Shown: positions 39,464 to 47,107, counted from the first letter of the stretch. The stretch: DNA of 64,000 nucleotides from Mesorhizobium sp. M00.F.Ca.ET.216.01.1.1 (GCF_004010325.2 NZ_SADR02000011.1:154597-218596), one strand, 5' to 3'. The notes: a model not told the origin generated them from the letters alone. Numbers and translations: made by a program.

Positions 39464-39942
39464 CCTGTTCCTCCGTTCCGCGCCTGTCAGGCGCTGGTTT
39501 CCGTCGGGAAGCGCGTGGCTCCCCTTATCATCCTTGCGGCACGTCTTGCGAAATTATTGCCAAAACCATGCGGCTTTCCGCATGCTTCGCATCTGGTAAT
39601 CGTACAGGCCAGAGCCGGGCTGTCTACCTGTCGCTCGCGGCAGCGGCCGGAGAGGCCCAAATGATACGCCAATCCAGCCTGATTTTGTGCGACAAAATAA
39701 GACAGCACTACTGTCCTAAATTTTTTATGACAGAAATCAGGGGCGTGCACAAGACTGATTCACAAAAATCTTGGGCGTTGCGCGACAGAAAATTACGCAA
39801 AACGGACTGAAAACGTAACCTTCGATCGCCGCATGTCTCCTAGCCTTACCGGTGGCTTTACCGCTTTTCCAGCGTCTGGCCCTTGCGATCGGCATGAGAA
39901 AGCGGCCAAGGTCGCGTCGATTTTCCCAGCACAGGCAAACGC
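39464..39942. other. Divergent regulatory spacer between gltB and the threonine aldolase gene
   Basis: About 480 bases without a convincing gene. The central part (39680-39740) is clearly AT-richer than its surroundings and contains the dyad described separately. Small open frames here lack ribosome sites and domains. A GGCAC-N3-TTGC sequence near 39537 has the wrong spacing for a sigma-54 promoter. Confidence 0.5.
39698..39718. promoter_or_regulatory. Candidate operator in the gltB / threonine aldolase spacer
   Basis: TAAGACAG and CTGTCCTA form an inverted repeat with one mismatch around CACTA, in an AT-rich context 235 bases upstream of gltB. A further TGACAG half-site follows at about 39727. 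The form suits a dimeric regulator; which one is unknown. Confidence 0.4.
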
Positions 39943-40995
39943 ATGATTTTCACTTCCGACAATTGGGCTGGCGCCCATCCCAGCATCGCTGCCGGCCTGT
40001 CGGCCAACGCCGGCGGCTTTTCCACCGCCTACGGCGACGGCACTCTCGACCGGGCCATCTACCGGCGTTTCAATGAAATCTTCGAACGCGAGGTCGCGGT
40101 TTTTTTCGTGGCCACCGGCACCGCTGCCAACTCGCTATCGCTGACTGCCTACAACAAGCCGGGCGGCATCTCCTTCTGCCACCGCGAATCGCATTTGATC
40201 GAGGACGAATGCGGCGCGCCGGAATATTTCACCGGCGGCTCACGGCTCTATGGCGTCGATGGCGCGCTGGGCAAGATCGATCCGAACAATCTGGAAAGGG
40301 CCGTCGGTCGCTTCGCGCCTGAAATCGTCCATTCCGGAAGGCCGATGGCGATATCGATCACCCAGTCGACGGAAGTCGGCACTGTCTACACGCAAAATGA
40401 GATCGCGAGGATTTCGGAAATCGCCAGGCATCACAGACTGCCGCTGCACATGGACGGCGCGCGCTTTGCCAATGCACTGGTCGCGCTCGGCACGACGCCG
40501 GCGGAAATGACCTGGAAGAGCGGCGTCGATATCCTCTCCTTCGGCGGCACGAAGAACGGCTGCTGGTGTGCCGAAGCGGTTGTGCTCTTCGATCTTGATC
40601 GCGCCGGGGAACTGGCCTTCCTGCGCAAGCGCGCCGCGCAGCTCTTCTCGAAATCGCGCTTCGTCGCGGCGCAGTTCGACGCCTATTTCAGGGATGGGCT
40701 GTGGCTGGACACCGCGAGGCACGCCAATGCCATGGCGGCGCGCCTTGCCGCGGCGATCGAGGATTCCCCCTCGGCGCGGCTGGCCTGGTTGCCGCAGGCG
40801 AACGAGGTCTTCGCGGTGATGAAAAAGGCCGAAGTTGAGAGGCTTCAGGCGGCGGACGCAGCGTTCTTCGACTGGCACAAGCCGCACGGTTTCGACGGCC
40901 ATATCGGCGAGGACGAAGCGCTCTACCGTTTCGTCACCAGCTTCGCCACCACAGTCGAGGAGGTCGACCGTTTTGGCCACTTGATCGCAGGGTAG
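39943..40995 (+). CDS. ltaE: Low-specificity L-threonine aldolase / beta-eliminating lyase family
   Basis: A 350-residue fold-type I PLP enzyme of the LtaE group. FTSDNWAGAHPSI opens the protein, VATGTAANSLSL positions the cofactor phosphate, LHMDGARFANAL carries the cofactor-ring Asp, and SFGGTKNGCWCAEAV the Schiff-base Lys. It splits threonine or allo-threonine, or related beta-hydroxy amino acids, to glycine and an aldehyde. Stereochemistry cannot be deduced. The start lacks a strong ribosome site. A bidirectional terminator follows. Confidence 0.88.
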   Translation: MIFTSDNWAGAHPSIAAGLSANAGGFSTAYGDGTLDRAIYRRFNEIFEREVAVFFVATGTAANSLSLTAYNKPGGISFCHRESHLIEDECGAPEYFTGGSRLYGVDGALGKIDPNNLERAVGRFAPEIVHSGRPMAISITQSTEVGTVYTQNEIARISEIARHHRLPLHMDGARFANALVALGTTPAEMTWKSGVDILSFGGTKNGCWCAEAVVLFDLDRAGELAFLRKRAAQLFSKSRFVAAQFDAYFRDGLWLDTARHANAMAARLAAAIEDSPSARLAWLPQANEVFAVMKKAEVERLQAADAAFFDWHKPHGFDGHIGEDEALYRFVTSFATTVEEVDRFGHLIAG

Positions 40996-41014
40996 CGGGT
41001 ACATCCCACCAAAT

Positions 41015-41048
41015 AAAAAAAGGCGGCGCCTTTCAGCGCCGCCTTTTT
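41015..41048. terminator. Bidirectional rho-independent terminator between ltaE and hsp20
   Basis: GGCGGCGC (41022-41029) pairs with GCGCCGCC (41036-41043) across a six-base loop. A run of A on the left and T on the right lets it terminate both converging genes. Confidence 0.88.
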
Positions 41049-41067
41049 GCCTTGGGAGGCTATGGCA

Positions 41068-41535
41068 TTAGTTGGCGGTCTTGGCCTCGATCTGCTTGGC
41101 CTTGGCCGAAGACGCGGTGATCGCTATCTTGCGGGGCTTCAGCTCTTCGGGAATGTTGCGCTTGAGGTCGACGAAGAGCAGGCCGTTCTTCAGCGTGGCG
41201 CCGACGACATCGACGTGATCGGCAAGCTGGAAGCGGCGCTCAAAGGCCCTGCTGGCAATGCCGCGATAAAGCAGTTCCGAGCCCTCGCCATCGCCCTCTT
41301 CCTTACGCTCACCCTTGACGGTCAGCACGTTGCGGTGAGCCTCGATCGAGATTTCGTCTTCCGAGAAGCCGGCGACAGCCATCGAGATGCGATAAGCGTC
41401 CTCGCCCGTGCGCTCGATGTTGTAGGGCGGATAGGTCTGCGCGCTCTCGGGCTGGGCAAGCGAATCAAGCATGGTGAACAGCCGGTCGAAACCGACGGTC
41501 GAACGATAAAGCGGGGAAAAATCAACGTGACGCAT
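41068..41535 (-). CDS. Hsp20/alpha-crystallin small heat-shock protein (IbpA-like)
   Basis: A 155-residue protein; the ATG at 41535 (MRHVDFSPLYRSTVGFDRLF) follows AGGAGA nine bases upstream. The alpha-crystallin domain spans about residues 35-130, with YNIERTGEDAYRISMAVAGF, VKGERK and the ELLYRGIASRAFERRFQLADHV-type block; the IxI-like RKIAI motif is near the C-terminus. It is an ATP-independent holdase that binds unfolding proteins. The leader carries an RpoH promoter and a ROSE-like thermometer, so it is probably heat-induced at both transcription and translation. Confidence 0.94.
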   Translation of the reverse strand: MRHVDFSPLYRSTVGFDRLFTMLDSLAQPESAQTYPPYNIERTGEDAYRISMAVAGFSEDEISIEAHRNVLTVKGERKEEGDGEGSELLYRGIASRAFERRFQLADHVDVVGATLKNGLLFVDLKRNIPEELKPRKIAITASSAKAKQIEAKTAN

Positions 41536-41633
41536 GGTGTGTTCTCCTGTTGAGCAACATGATTGCGTTTGGCCGGTGCGAAACCCTTGACGGCGTTCCG
41601 GATGGGCCAGCGGCCCCGACATTGGCGGCCGCA
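41536..41633 (-). ncRNA. ROSE-like RNA thermometer in the hsp20 5' leader
   Basis: The predicted 98-base leader folds into three consecutive hairpins. Hairpin I (41610-41632) has stem GCGGCC/GGCCGC. Hairpin II (41570-41609) is closed by TGGCC/GGCCA. Hairpin III (41541-41558) has GTTGCTC pairing with GAGAAC, leaving one bulged G, and covers the AGGAG ribosome site. A TTGCTC anti-Shine-Dalgarno strand with a bulged G opposite the ribosome site is the hallmark of ROSE elements that control rhizobial small heat-shock genes. Confidence 0.68.
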
Positions 41634-41639
41634 TCAGAC

Positions 41640-41668
41640 ATTTGGGGAGCAAGCGAAGGCATTTCAAG
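41640..41668 (-). promoter_or_regulatory. RpoH (sigma-32 type) heat-shock promoter of hsp20
   Basis: On the minus strand, CTTGAA (41663-41668) and CCCCAAAT (41640-41647) are separated by 15 bases. The sigma-32 consensus is CTTGAA-N13 to 15-CCCCATnT, so only one conserved base differs. The implied start near 41633 falls directly before leader hairpin I. Confidence 0.75.
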
Positions 41669-41790
41669 ATTTTGCGTGTTAGCGAAAATTCGGCCGGTTG
41701 ATCGTCGATGAACGGCAGATGAACCGTGGCTTCGGCAGACGTTCAGCTAGGCGGCGCTAGGGTATTCCCGGATCAAGCAACAGCGGCGGT

Positions 41791-41890
41791 TACAGCGCCG
41801 CGCGTCCTCTCGGACGCGTAAAGGACGCTGTATTACTTTGATTGCACATGATCCTTTCCGAAAATCGATTGCGATTTTCGGGGTCATGCG
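41791..41890. repeat. Two-module RIME-like palindromic repeat
   Basis: The first module has outer arms TACAGCG (41791) and CGCTGTA (ending 41832) with inner GCGTCC/GGACGC. The second has CCGAAAATCG (41858-41867) and CGATTTTCGG (41872-41881) inside imperfect CATGATCC/GGGTCATG arms. I recall both modules, joined in this order, from many Mesorhizobium intergenic regions. The rest of the 41669-42112 spacer shows no gene. Confidence 0.7.
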
Positions 41891-42112
41891 TGAGGCGCCG
41901 CGACGAGGCCGACCGGGTGTAACGTCCCTTCCTCCCGGATCGACAGAGGCCGGAAGCGCGCCGCAGGCTGCTTCCGGCCTTGCTCGTTGCTCTCACATGG
42001 CCGGGGCCTTCGCATCCGCCCGGAATTCCTTTGCTTTTCGCGCATTGGCGTCTATCAACCTAGCCGAGCTTGCACCCCAATGCAGGCAACGACACACCAA
42101 ACGCAGCGCCGA

Positions 42113-43069
42113 ATGACGGACCTCTTCCACGAAATTCCAGGCAATCCGCTACCGGAAAACGCGGCCGGCGGCTTCTTTGTCACCCGTGACGGCAAGAAGA
42201 TCCGCTATGGCCTGTTTCCCGCGGTGGCACGCCCGATGAAGGGCACCGTTGTCGTCCTCACCGGCCGCAACGAGTGCATCGAAAAATATTTCGAGACCAT
42301 TCGCAACCTTGCAGATCGTGGCCTTGGCGTTGCCACTTTCGACTGGCGTGGCCAAGGGGGTTCCGACCGGCTAATCCGCGACCGCCAGCGCGGCTATGTC
42401 CGCAGCTTCTTCGATTACACCAGCGATCTGGAACAGTTCTTCGAGGAGATTGTGCTGCCCGACTGCCGCGGGCCGTACTATATCCTTGCCCATTCGGCCG
42501 GCGCTGTGGTGACGCTGCTTGCCGCGCCGTCGATGGTCAACCGGGTGCGGCGCATGGTGCTGATCGCGCCATTCCTGACCCTGCCCGACCTGCCGGTGTC
42601 GATAACAACCGTTCGCCGCGTCTGCTCACTGTTTTGTTTCCTGGGCCTTGGCCGGCTTTATGCCGCCTGGGGCCCACGACCGAAGGAGACGGTGCCGTTT
42701 GCCTCCAACAAGGTGACATCAGACCCGGAGCGGTATCGGCGCAACACCAAGATCTATGAGGCCTATCCGCAGCTGGCGCTCGGCGGCCCGACGATCCGCT
42801 GGTTGAAAGCGGCCGCGGAAGCGTCCGAAGCGATCAGCGATCCGGACTTCATGGCCAGGGTCCAGGTTCCCTTGCTGGTGATCGCCGCCGGCGCCGACCA
42901 GGTCGTCTCGACCAAGGCGGTGGAAGCTTATGCCAGACGGCTGCGCGTTGGCTCGCTCCTGATGATCGACGGCGCGCATCACGAGATCCTTCAGGAGAAG
43001 GATCTCTACCGCGAGCAGCTTCTCGCGGCCTTCGATGCGTTCATTCCAGGAACCGGCGACGCTGTTTGA
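42113..43069 (+). CDS. Alpha/beta hydrolase, lysophospholipase/monoacylglycerol-lipase-like
   Basis: A 318-residue protein. The nucleophile elbow is LAHSAGAVV (Ser in AHSAG), preceded by TFDWRGQGGSDR; the catalytic Asp is expected near VIAAGADQVV and His is in DGAHHEILQE. The order and the WRGQG motif fit the PldB-type serine hydrolases that act on lysophospholipids or monoacylglycerols. ATG 42113 fits the family N-terminus; ATG 42080 is possible. Neither has a good ribosome site. Confidence 0.85.
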   Translation: MTDLFHEIPGNPLPENAAGGFFVTRDGKKIRYGLFPAVARPMKGTVVVLTGRNECIEKYFETIRNLADRGLGVATFDWRGQGGSDRLIRDRQRGYVRSFFDYTSDLEQFFEEIVLPDCRGPYYILAHSAGAVVTLLAAPSMVNRVRRMVLIAPFLTLPDLPVSITTVRRVCSLFCFLGLGRLYAAWGPRPKETVPFASNKVTSDPERYRRNTKIYEAYPQLALGGPTIRWLKAAAEASEAISDPDFMARVQVPLLVIAAGADQVVSTKAVEAYARRLRVGSLLMIDGAHHEILQEKDLYREQLLAAFDAFIPGTGDAV

Positions 43070-43178
43070 CCGCTCCGCCTGCAGCACCCCGGCGCAGTTT
43101 GACGCCTTATTCCCGTTTCGGTGTCGCGCGCTAGTTGCTGGCTAAAGAGGTCAGACGCCGGTCGACAAGGATCGGGAG

Positions 43179-43622
43179 ATGAACGCATCGAACACGCTAT
43201 CACGTCAGGGGCATCGCCTATTGCAGATTGGTGTCGCCCTGCTGCTGTTTTCGTCACTCGAAGGGTTCGCAATCCCGTATCTCGCCGCACCGCGGCTCGG
43301 ACTGTCCGCGCACACGCTCAGCGCCCTGGAGGGCGTTCTCCTGCTGGCACTTGGTCTCACGTGGTCCAGACTCAATCTCGGCGCAGCGATGTCGCGGGTT
43401 GCGTTCTGGCTCCTGATCTATTCCGCTTTGGCCATCCTGGCTGCCTACCTGATCGCCAGTGCCTTGGGGGCCGGCAACGAGACAATGCCGTTGGCAGCCG
43501 GAGCTTTCCACGGGAGCGCCTTTCAGGAAGCCGTGATCAAAGGCGTCGCGTATTCGTCCGCGCCGACCGGCCTCATCTCCTTCGTGCTCATTCTGCGAGG
43601 CCTGCGTCTCGCGAACGCTTAG
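43179..43622 (+). CDS. Small four-helix membrane protein resembling hydroxylaminobenzene mutase
   Basis: A 147-residue protein with GGGAG just before the ATG. Four hydrophobic helices are evident. The opening LSRQGHRLLQIGVALLLFSSL, the LGLSAHTLSALEGVLLLALGL segment and a late FQEAVIKGV block recall HabA-type hydroxylaminobenzene mutases, in which His and Glu residues in these positions recur. In such loci the substrate is often not nitroaromatic, so the true role here is open. Confidence 0.6.
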   Translation: MNASNTLSRQGHRLLQIGVALLLFSSLEGFAIPYLAAPRLGLSAHTLSALEGVLLLALGLTWSRLNLGAAMSRVAFWLLIYSALAILAAYLIASALGAGNETMPLAAGAFHGSAFQEAVIKGVAYSSAPTGLISFVLILRGLRLANA

Positions 43623-43623
43623 A

Positions 43624-43667
43624 GCAATTCCAGGAAAAGTGCGTAACGGTTTTCCATCCACAATTGC
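43624..43667. repeat. RIME-like palindromic repeat
   Basis: GCAATT (43624) pairs with AATTGC ending at 43667, and GGAAAA pairs with TTTTCC inside. The GAGCAATTCCAGGAAAAGTG wording matches a repeat I recall from many rhizobial spacers. It lies between the convergent HabA-like gene and hisN. Confidence 0.65.
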
Positions 43668-43697
43668 GCAAAACAGACGCTTAGGCGCACCGGATGC

Positions 43698-44471
43698 TCA
43701 GCCGCGCAGCGCAGCCATCGCGGCGGCATGCAGTTCCGGTGTCGCCGCTGCCAGGATGTCGCCACCTTTTTCTGCCGGCCCACCTTCGAAGGTGGTGACG
43801 ACGCCTCCGGCCTTCTCGATGATTGGGATCAGTGCCACGATGTCGTACGGTTTCAGTCCCGGATCGGCGACGATATCGACGCTTCCCGCCGCGACCATGG
43901 CGAAGGCATAGCAGTCGGTTCCATAGCGGGCGAGTTGGACCTGCAGCTCGAACTCGTCGTAGCGCCTGCGCGCTTCTCCTTTGAACAACGCCGGCGTGGT
44001 GGTGAACAGGGTCGCCTTGGCTAGGTCAGTCGTCTTGCGCGTCGCCAGTCTTCGCGGCCCGCCCGGACCCTCGTAATGAGAGCCGGACGCATTGGCGTAG
44101 AAAAGCTCGCCGGTGAAGGGTTGCGACATCATGCCGGCGACAGCGTCGCCGTCGACGGTCAATCCGACCAGCGTTCCCCAAACCGGCAGGCCCGAAATGA
44201 AAGCCCGCGTGCCGTCGATCGGATCGATCACCCAGACATGCCGGCTCGAGATGTTCTCGCTGCCATGCTCCTCGCCGAGAATGCCGTGATCGGGATACTC
44301 CGCTCCAATCAGCGCCCGAATGACTCGCTCTGCCTCACGATCGGCCTCGGTGACCGGGTCGAAGCTGCCGGCCTCCTTGTTGGTCACAGCGCCCTGGCTG
44401 CGGAAGCGTGGCAAGGTCTCGGCGGCAGCGGCATGCGCAATGCGCCGCATGAAGTCGATGCTGACGTCCAA
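43698..44471 (-). CDS. hisN: Histidinol-phosphatase, inositol-monophosphatase family
   Basis: A 257-residue Mg-dependent phosphatase. The metal motifs are FDPVTEADREAE, LGEEHGSE, WVIDPIDGTRAF and the late KPYDIVALIPIIEKAGG. Rhizobial HisN proteins of this subgroup hydrolyse histidinol phosphate in histidine synthesis. The best start is TTG 44471 (LDVSIDFMRRIAHAA) with GGGAG six bases upstream; the frame extends to 44528, but that part has no ribosome site. It lies next to the MmgR-like sRNA, as I recall for S. meliloti. Confidence 0.85.
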   Translation of the reverse strand: MDVSIDFMRRIAHAAAAETLPRFRSQGAVTNKEAGSFDPVTEADREAERVIRALIGAEYPDHGILGEEHGSENISSRHVWVIDPIDGTRAFISGLPVWGTLVGLTVDGDAVAGMMSQPFTGELFYANASGSHYEGPGGPRRLATRKTTDLAKATLFTTTPALFKGEARRRYDEFELQVQLARYGTDCYAFAMVAAGSVDIVADPGLKPYDIVALIPIIEKAGGVVTTFEGGPAEKGGDILAAATPELHAAAMAALRG

Positions 44472-44634
44472 CTGATTCTCCCGCGTTGCAGCACGCTGTT
44501 GTTTGCCGCTGATTTCCCGCCGAAACAAGGCGTGGAAACGCTCAAAGCAGCCGCAACTGTTGCCAGAATGTCACGCAAGCGTCATCGAAATGCAATTTCC
44601 ACATCATAGTGAATTAAAAAAGGCTGAAGTCCGC

Positions 44635-44662
44635 TTGACATTTGTGCAGCGCACAATACCTT
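44635..44662 (+). promoter_or_regulatory. Promoter of the MmgR-like sRNA with internal dyad
   Basis: A perfect TTGACA at 44635-44640 is followed after 16 bases by TACCTT (44657-44662). Between them lies TTGTGCAGCGCACAA (44642-44656), a perfect dyad around AGC that fills the spacer and has operator form. The strong -35 and the dyad make it a regulated promoter. Confidence 0.7.
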
Positions 44663-44669
44663 TGTTCTC

Positions 44670-44753
44670 GGACAGGTTTTCCTGTTCATGCCCTCCTTGG
44701 GCGTTTCCTCCCTAGACTTCGACCGTGTCGTGCAAACGATGCGGTCTTTTTTT
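44670..44753 (+). ncRNA. mmgR: MmgR / alpha-r8 family small RNA
   Basis: The transcript start is estimated from the promoter; the end is the T tract. Hairpin 1 is ACAGG-TTTT-CCTGT, hairpin 2 GCCC-TCCTT-GGGC (44690-44702). Between hairpin 2 and the terminator lies unpaired TTTCCTCCCT (44704-44713), the conserved anti-Shine-Dalgarno core of alpha-r8 RNAs. The terminator stem (44721-44746) has GACCG/CGGTC plus TCGT/ACGA, a GCAA tetraloop and seven T residues. In S. meliloti MmgR limits polyhydroxybutyrate accumulation and lies between a hisN-like gene and an N-formylglutamate amidohydrolase gene, as here. Confidence 0.85.
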
Positions 44754-44813
44754 ACGCTGCCGCGTATCCGATGCATGCTCCCGGGGGTCGAGGGACATAC
44801 GACGGCGACAGCA

Positions 44814-45755
44814 TCATTCGGCGGCAAGCGGCAGATCGATAAAATGGTGATCGGGCATCGCCATAAGGTCGGCCGAGAATCGCGCCAGATCGTCGGCGAG
44901 CGCGTCGAAGCCGGCGGATTTCTGAAATGTCCGCTCATTCATGTAAAGCCCACGATTGACCTCGATTTGCAGCGCGTGGAGATGGCGCGCCGGCCGGCCA
45001 TAATGTTCGGTGATGAAGCCTCCGGCATAGGGTTTGTTGTGGGCGACAGTATAGCCCATGCCGATGAGCAGACCGATCGCCTTCTCGGTCAGCGCCGCCG
45101 AGGCGGAAATGCCGAAACGGTCGCCGACGATGAAATCCGGCCTCAACCCGTTGTCGCCGACCCTTATGCTCGCCGGCATCGAGTGGCAATCTATCAGCAC
45201 AGCAAAACCGAACCTCGCATGGGTTCTGGTCAACAGCCGCTTCAGCGTCTCGTGGTAGGGTTTGTAGACGGCCTCGATGCGCGCGACGGCCTCCGCCAGA
45301 GGCAAGCGGCCGGCATAGATGTCCAGCCCCTCCCCCACCAGCTTGGGCACGGTGCCAAGCCCACCCGCAACCCGCGCCGAACGGATGTTGCAGAAGGACG
45401 GCACCGGTTCGGCGAACATACGTGGGTCAAGTTCCCAGGGTTCGCGGTTGACGTCGAGATAGGCACGCGGAAAATTCGCTGCCAGCATCGGCGCGCCGAG
45501 CGCGACGGCGCCGCCAAATAATTCTTCGACGTAGCAATCCTCGGACCGGCGGATGGCGTTTCGGTCCAGCCGAGCCATGGCAAGGAAGCGGTCGGGATAA
45601 TAGCGGCCGCTGTGCGGTGAGTTGAAGAGGAAGGGAACGCGCTGCTCGGCGCCCAATCGGATTTCGAAGGGTGGAACGATCGAAAAATCCTCGGCTGCCG
45701 TCTTCAATTTGAACGAACCCGGAAACACCAGTGCATCATGATTGGAAACTGCCAT
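44814..45755 (-). CDS. N-formylglutamate amidohydrolase family protein
   Basis: A 313-residue protein of the FGase family. VPFLFNSPHSGRYYPD opens the catalytic domain; FPRAYLDVNREPWELDPRMF, FAVLIDCHSMPA with metal-binding His and Asp, and a late RHLHALQIEVNRGLYMNE follow. HutG-type enzymes release formate from N-formylglutamate at the end of histidine breakdown, but no other hut gene is here, so the in vivo substrate is uncertain. The start at 45755 has only a weak ribosome site. It is divergent from cpdR. Confidence 0.88.
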   Translation of the reverse strand: MAVSNHDALVFPGSFKLKTAAEDFSIVPPFEIRLGAEQRVPFLFNSPHSGRYYPDRFLAMARLDRNAIRRSEDCYVEELFGGAVALGAPMLAANFPRAYLDVNREPWELDPRMFAEPVPSFCNIRSARVAGGLGTVPKLVGEGLDIYAGRLPLAEAVARIEAVYKPYHETLKRLLTRTHARFGFAVLIDCHSMPASIRVGDNGLRPDFIVGDRFGISASAALTEKAIGLLIGMGYTVAHNKPYAGGFITEHYGRPARHLHALQIEVNRGLYMNERTFQKSAGFDALADDLARFSADLMAMPDHHFIDLPLAAE

Positions 45756-45918
45756 CTCGCTGGCCGCATGTCCAGCATTTCAGCGCCCCTGACGGCATTG
45801 CGAAATCAGGATTATGCTCCCATCGTTCACTTGATGTTTACCCTCACATCCTCATATACAGGATGGTTAATGGGCTTGCCCACGGCAGCGTCGGGGCGGG
45901 TGATTCGGACGGGATATG

Positions 45919-46281
45919 ATGGCACGCATTCTGCTGGCGGAAGACGATGACGATATGCGCCGGTTCCTCGTCAAGGCACTGGAGCGTGCCGGCTACCAGG
46001 TCAGCGATTTCGACAATGGCGCCAGCGCCTACGAGCGGTTGCGCGAGGAGCCCTTCTCGCTGCTCCTGACCGACATCGTCATGCCGGAGATGGACGGCAT
46101 AGAGCTTGCCCGCCGCGCCACGGAGATCGATCCCGACCTCAAGGTCATGTTCATCACCGGCTTTGCCGCCGTTGCGCTCAATCCGGATTCCAAGGCGCCG
46201 AAAGACGCCAAGGTGCTGTCGAAGCCATTCCACCTGCGCGACCTCGTCAACGAGGTCGAAAAGATGCTGCAGGCGGCCTGA
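45919..46281 (+). CDS. cpdR: Single-domain response regulator CpdR
   Basis: A 120-residue stand-alone receiver. MARILLAEDDDDMRRFLVKAL opens with the acidic cluster, Asp52 in LTDIVMPEMDG is the phospho-acceptor, and Thr/Lys lie in FITGFAAVAL and LSKPFH. The sequence is very close to CpdR, which when unphosphorylated targets ClpXP to the pole for cell-cycle proteolysis and is needed for bacteroid development in Sinorhizobium. Two adjacent ATGs (45916, 45919) exist; the second fits known starts. The tRNA-Val follows. Confidence 0.93.
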   Translation: MARILLAEDDDDMRRFLVKALERAGYQVSDFDNGASAYERLREEPFSLLLTDIVMPEMDGIELARRATEIDPDLKVMFITGFAAVALNPDSKAPKDAKVLSKPFHLRDLVNEVEKMLQAA

Positions 46282-46395
46282 AGCGTTTCTGACGGCATCC
46301 TGGCGCGCCCTCAGCGCGCGACAAGACGAGCCTTTCTTTCCCTTTTCGGGCTATTGACGCGCTGGATCAAAAATGGTGTATGCGCGGCTTCGGAT

Positions 46396-46470
46396 GGGCG
46401 TGTAGCTCAGCGGGAGAGCACTGCATTGACATTGCAGGGGTCACAGGTTCAATCCCTGTCACGCCCACCA
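46396..46470 (+). tRNA. tRNA-Val (anticodon GAC), CCA encoded
   Basis: A full cloverleaf of 75 bases: acceptor GGGCGTG/CACGCCC, D arm with GCTC/GAGC, anticodon stem CTGCA/TGCAG with loop TTGACAT, T arm with GGTTCAATCCC, discriminator A and an encoded CCA. Anticodon GAC reads GUC/GUU. It directly follows cpdR. Confidence 0.95.
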
Positions 46471-46679
46471 TCCTAACAATCCGGTCTGCATTTGTATCGC
46501 AGGCTCTGCGTGCATGCCGCCGCAGACCTGGCAATCGCACGTTCGATAACTCCGTCCGTGGAGTTGCTGGTTTGGTCCTCGACATTATTGCCGGCTCAAA
46601 CGCCCGCTACGGCGCAGAGGCTTTTCATCCTGATGACGCTAGGTCCGGGTCAAGCAGACCGGCCTGATTGGCAAGAAAC

Positions 46680-47088
46680 CAACCTGTTCCTCGTAGGCCG
46701 CGATGACATCGCCGAGTGTGTTGACGGCGCTCGACGCCAGATGCCGGCACCCGAAGCGAGATCGGCGCCCGCCACGGTTCACGCCTCGGCGATCGAGCGG
46801 CGGATCAATTCTCTGGCGTTTGCCCAGTCGAAACCCATGCGGCGCTGTGAAGTGTCCATTGCCTCGGCGATGCGGAAGCCGAGCCGCCACAGATGATGGC
46901 GGAACGCCATCGTGCGCTCCCAGTCGATCACCGGCCTCGACCCCGGTCATCACTAGGGGATCGGCAACGACATGGGCAGCGGCATAGGCGATGCGCGAAA
47001 ACCGTGCGCCGACTACCGGCTGCACCGGCTGGCCGACAAGCCGGTAACGGGTGCTGCGACCGCCCTCCTCGGGCAAGGTGATGTCCAT
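46680..47088 (-). pseudogene. Truncated and frameshifted DUF993 (dihydrodipicolinate-synthase-like) gene
   Basis: The start is intact: ATG 47088 with GGGAGAG upstream, reading MDITLPEEGG and then FSRIAYAAAHVVADPL, as in DUF993 proteins. The frame then shifts: VIDWERTMAFRHHLWRLGF and AMDTSQRRMGFDWANAREL follow in a second frame, ending in a stop. LGDVIAAYEEQVGFL then appears back in the first frame. Only about 130 of some 380 expected codons remain; the rest is missing before tRNA-Val. Intact relatives sit in sugar-catabolic loci near Gfo/Idh dehydrogenases and LacI regulators. Confidence 0.75.
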
Positions 47089-47107
47089 GACGCTCTCCCT
47101 TCCCCGC

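Noticed and set aside
39530..39550. Sigma-54 promoter upstream of gltB
   Set aside because: GGCAC and TTGC are present, but the GG-to-GC distance is two bases too short.
46396..46680. tRNA-Val as integration site of a genomic island
   Set aside because: No integrase, no repeat of the tRNA 3' end and no composition break are visible in the window, although the neighbouring gene is truncated.
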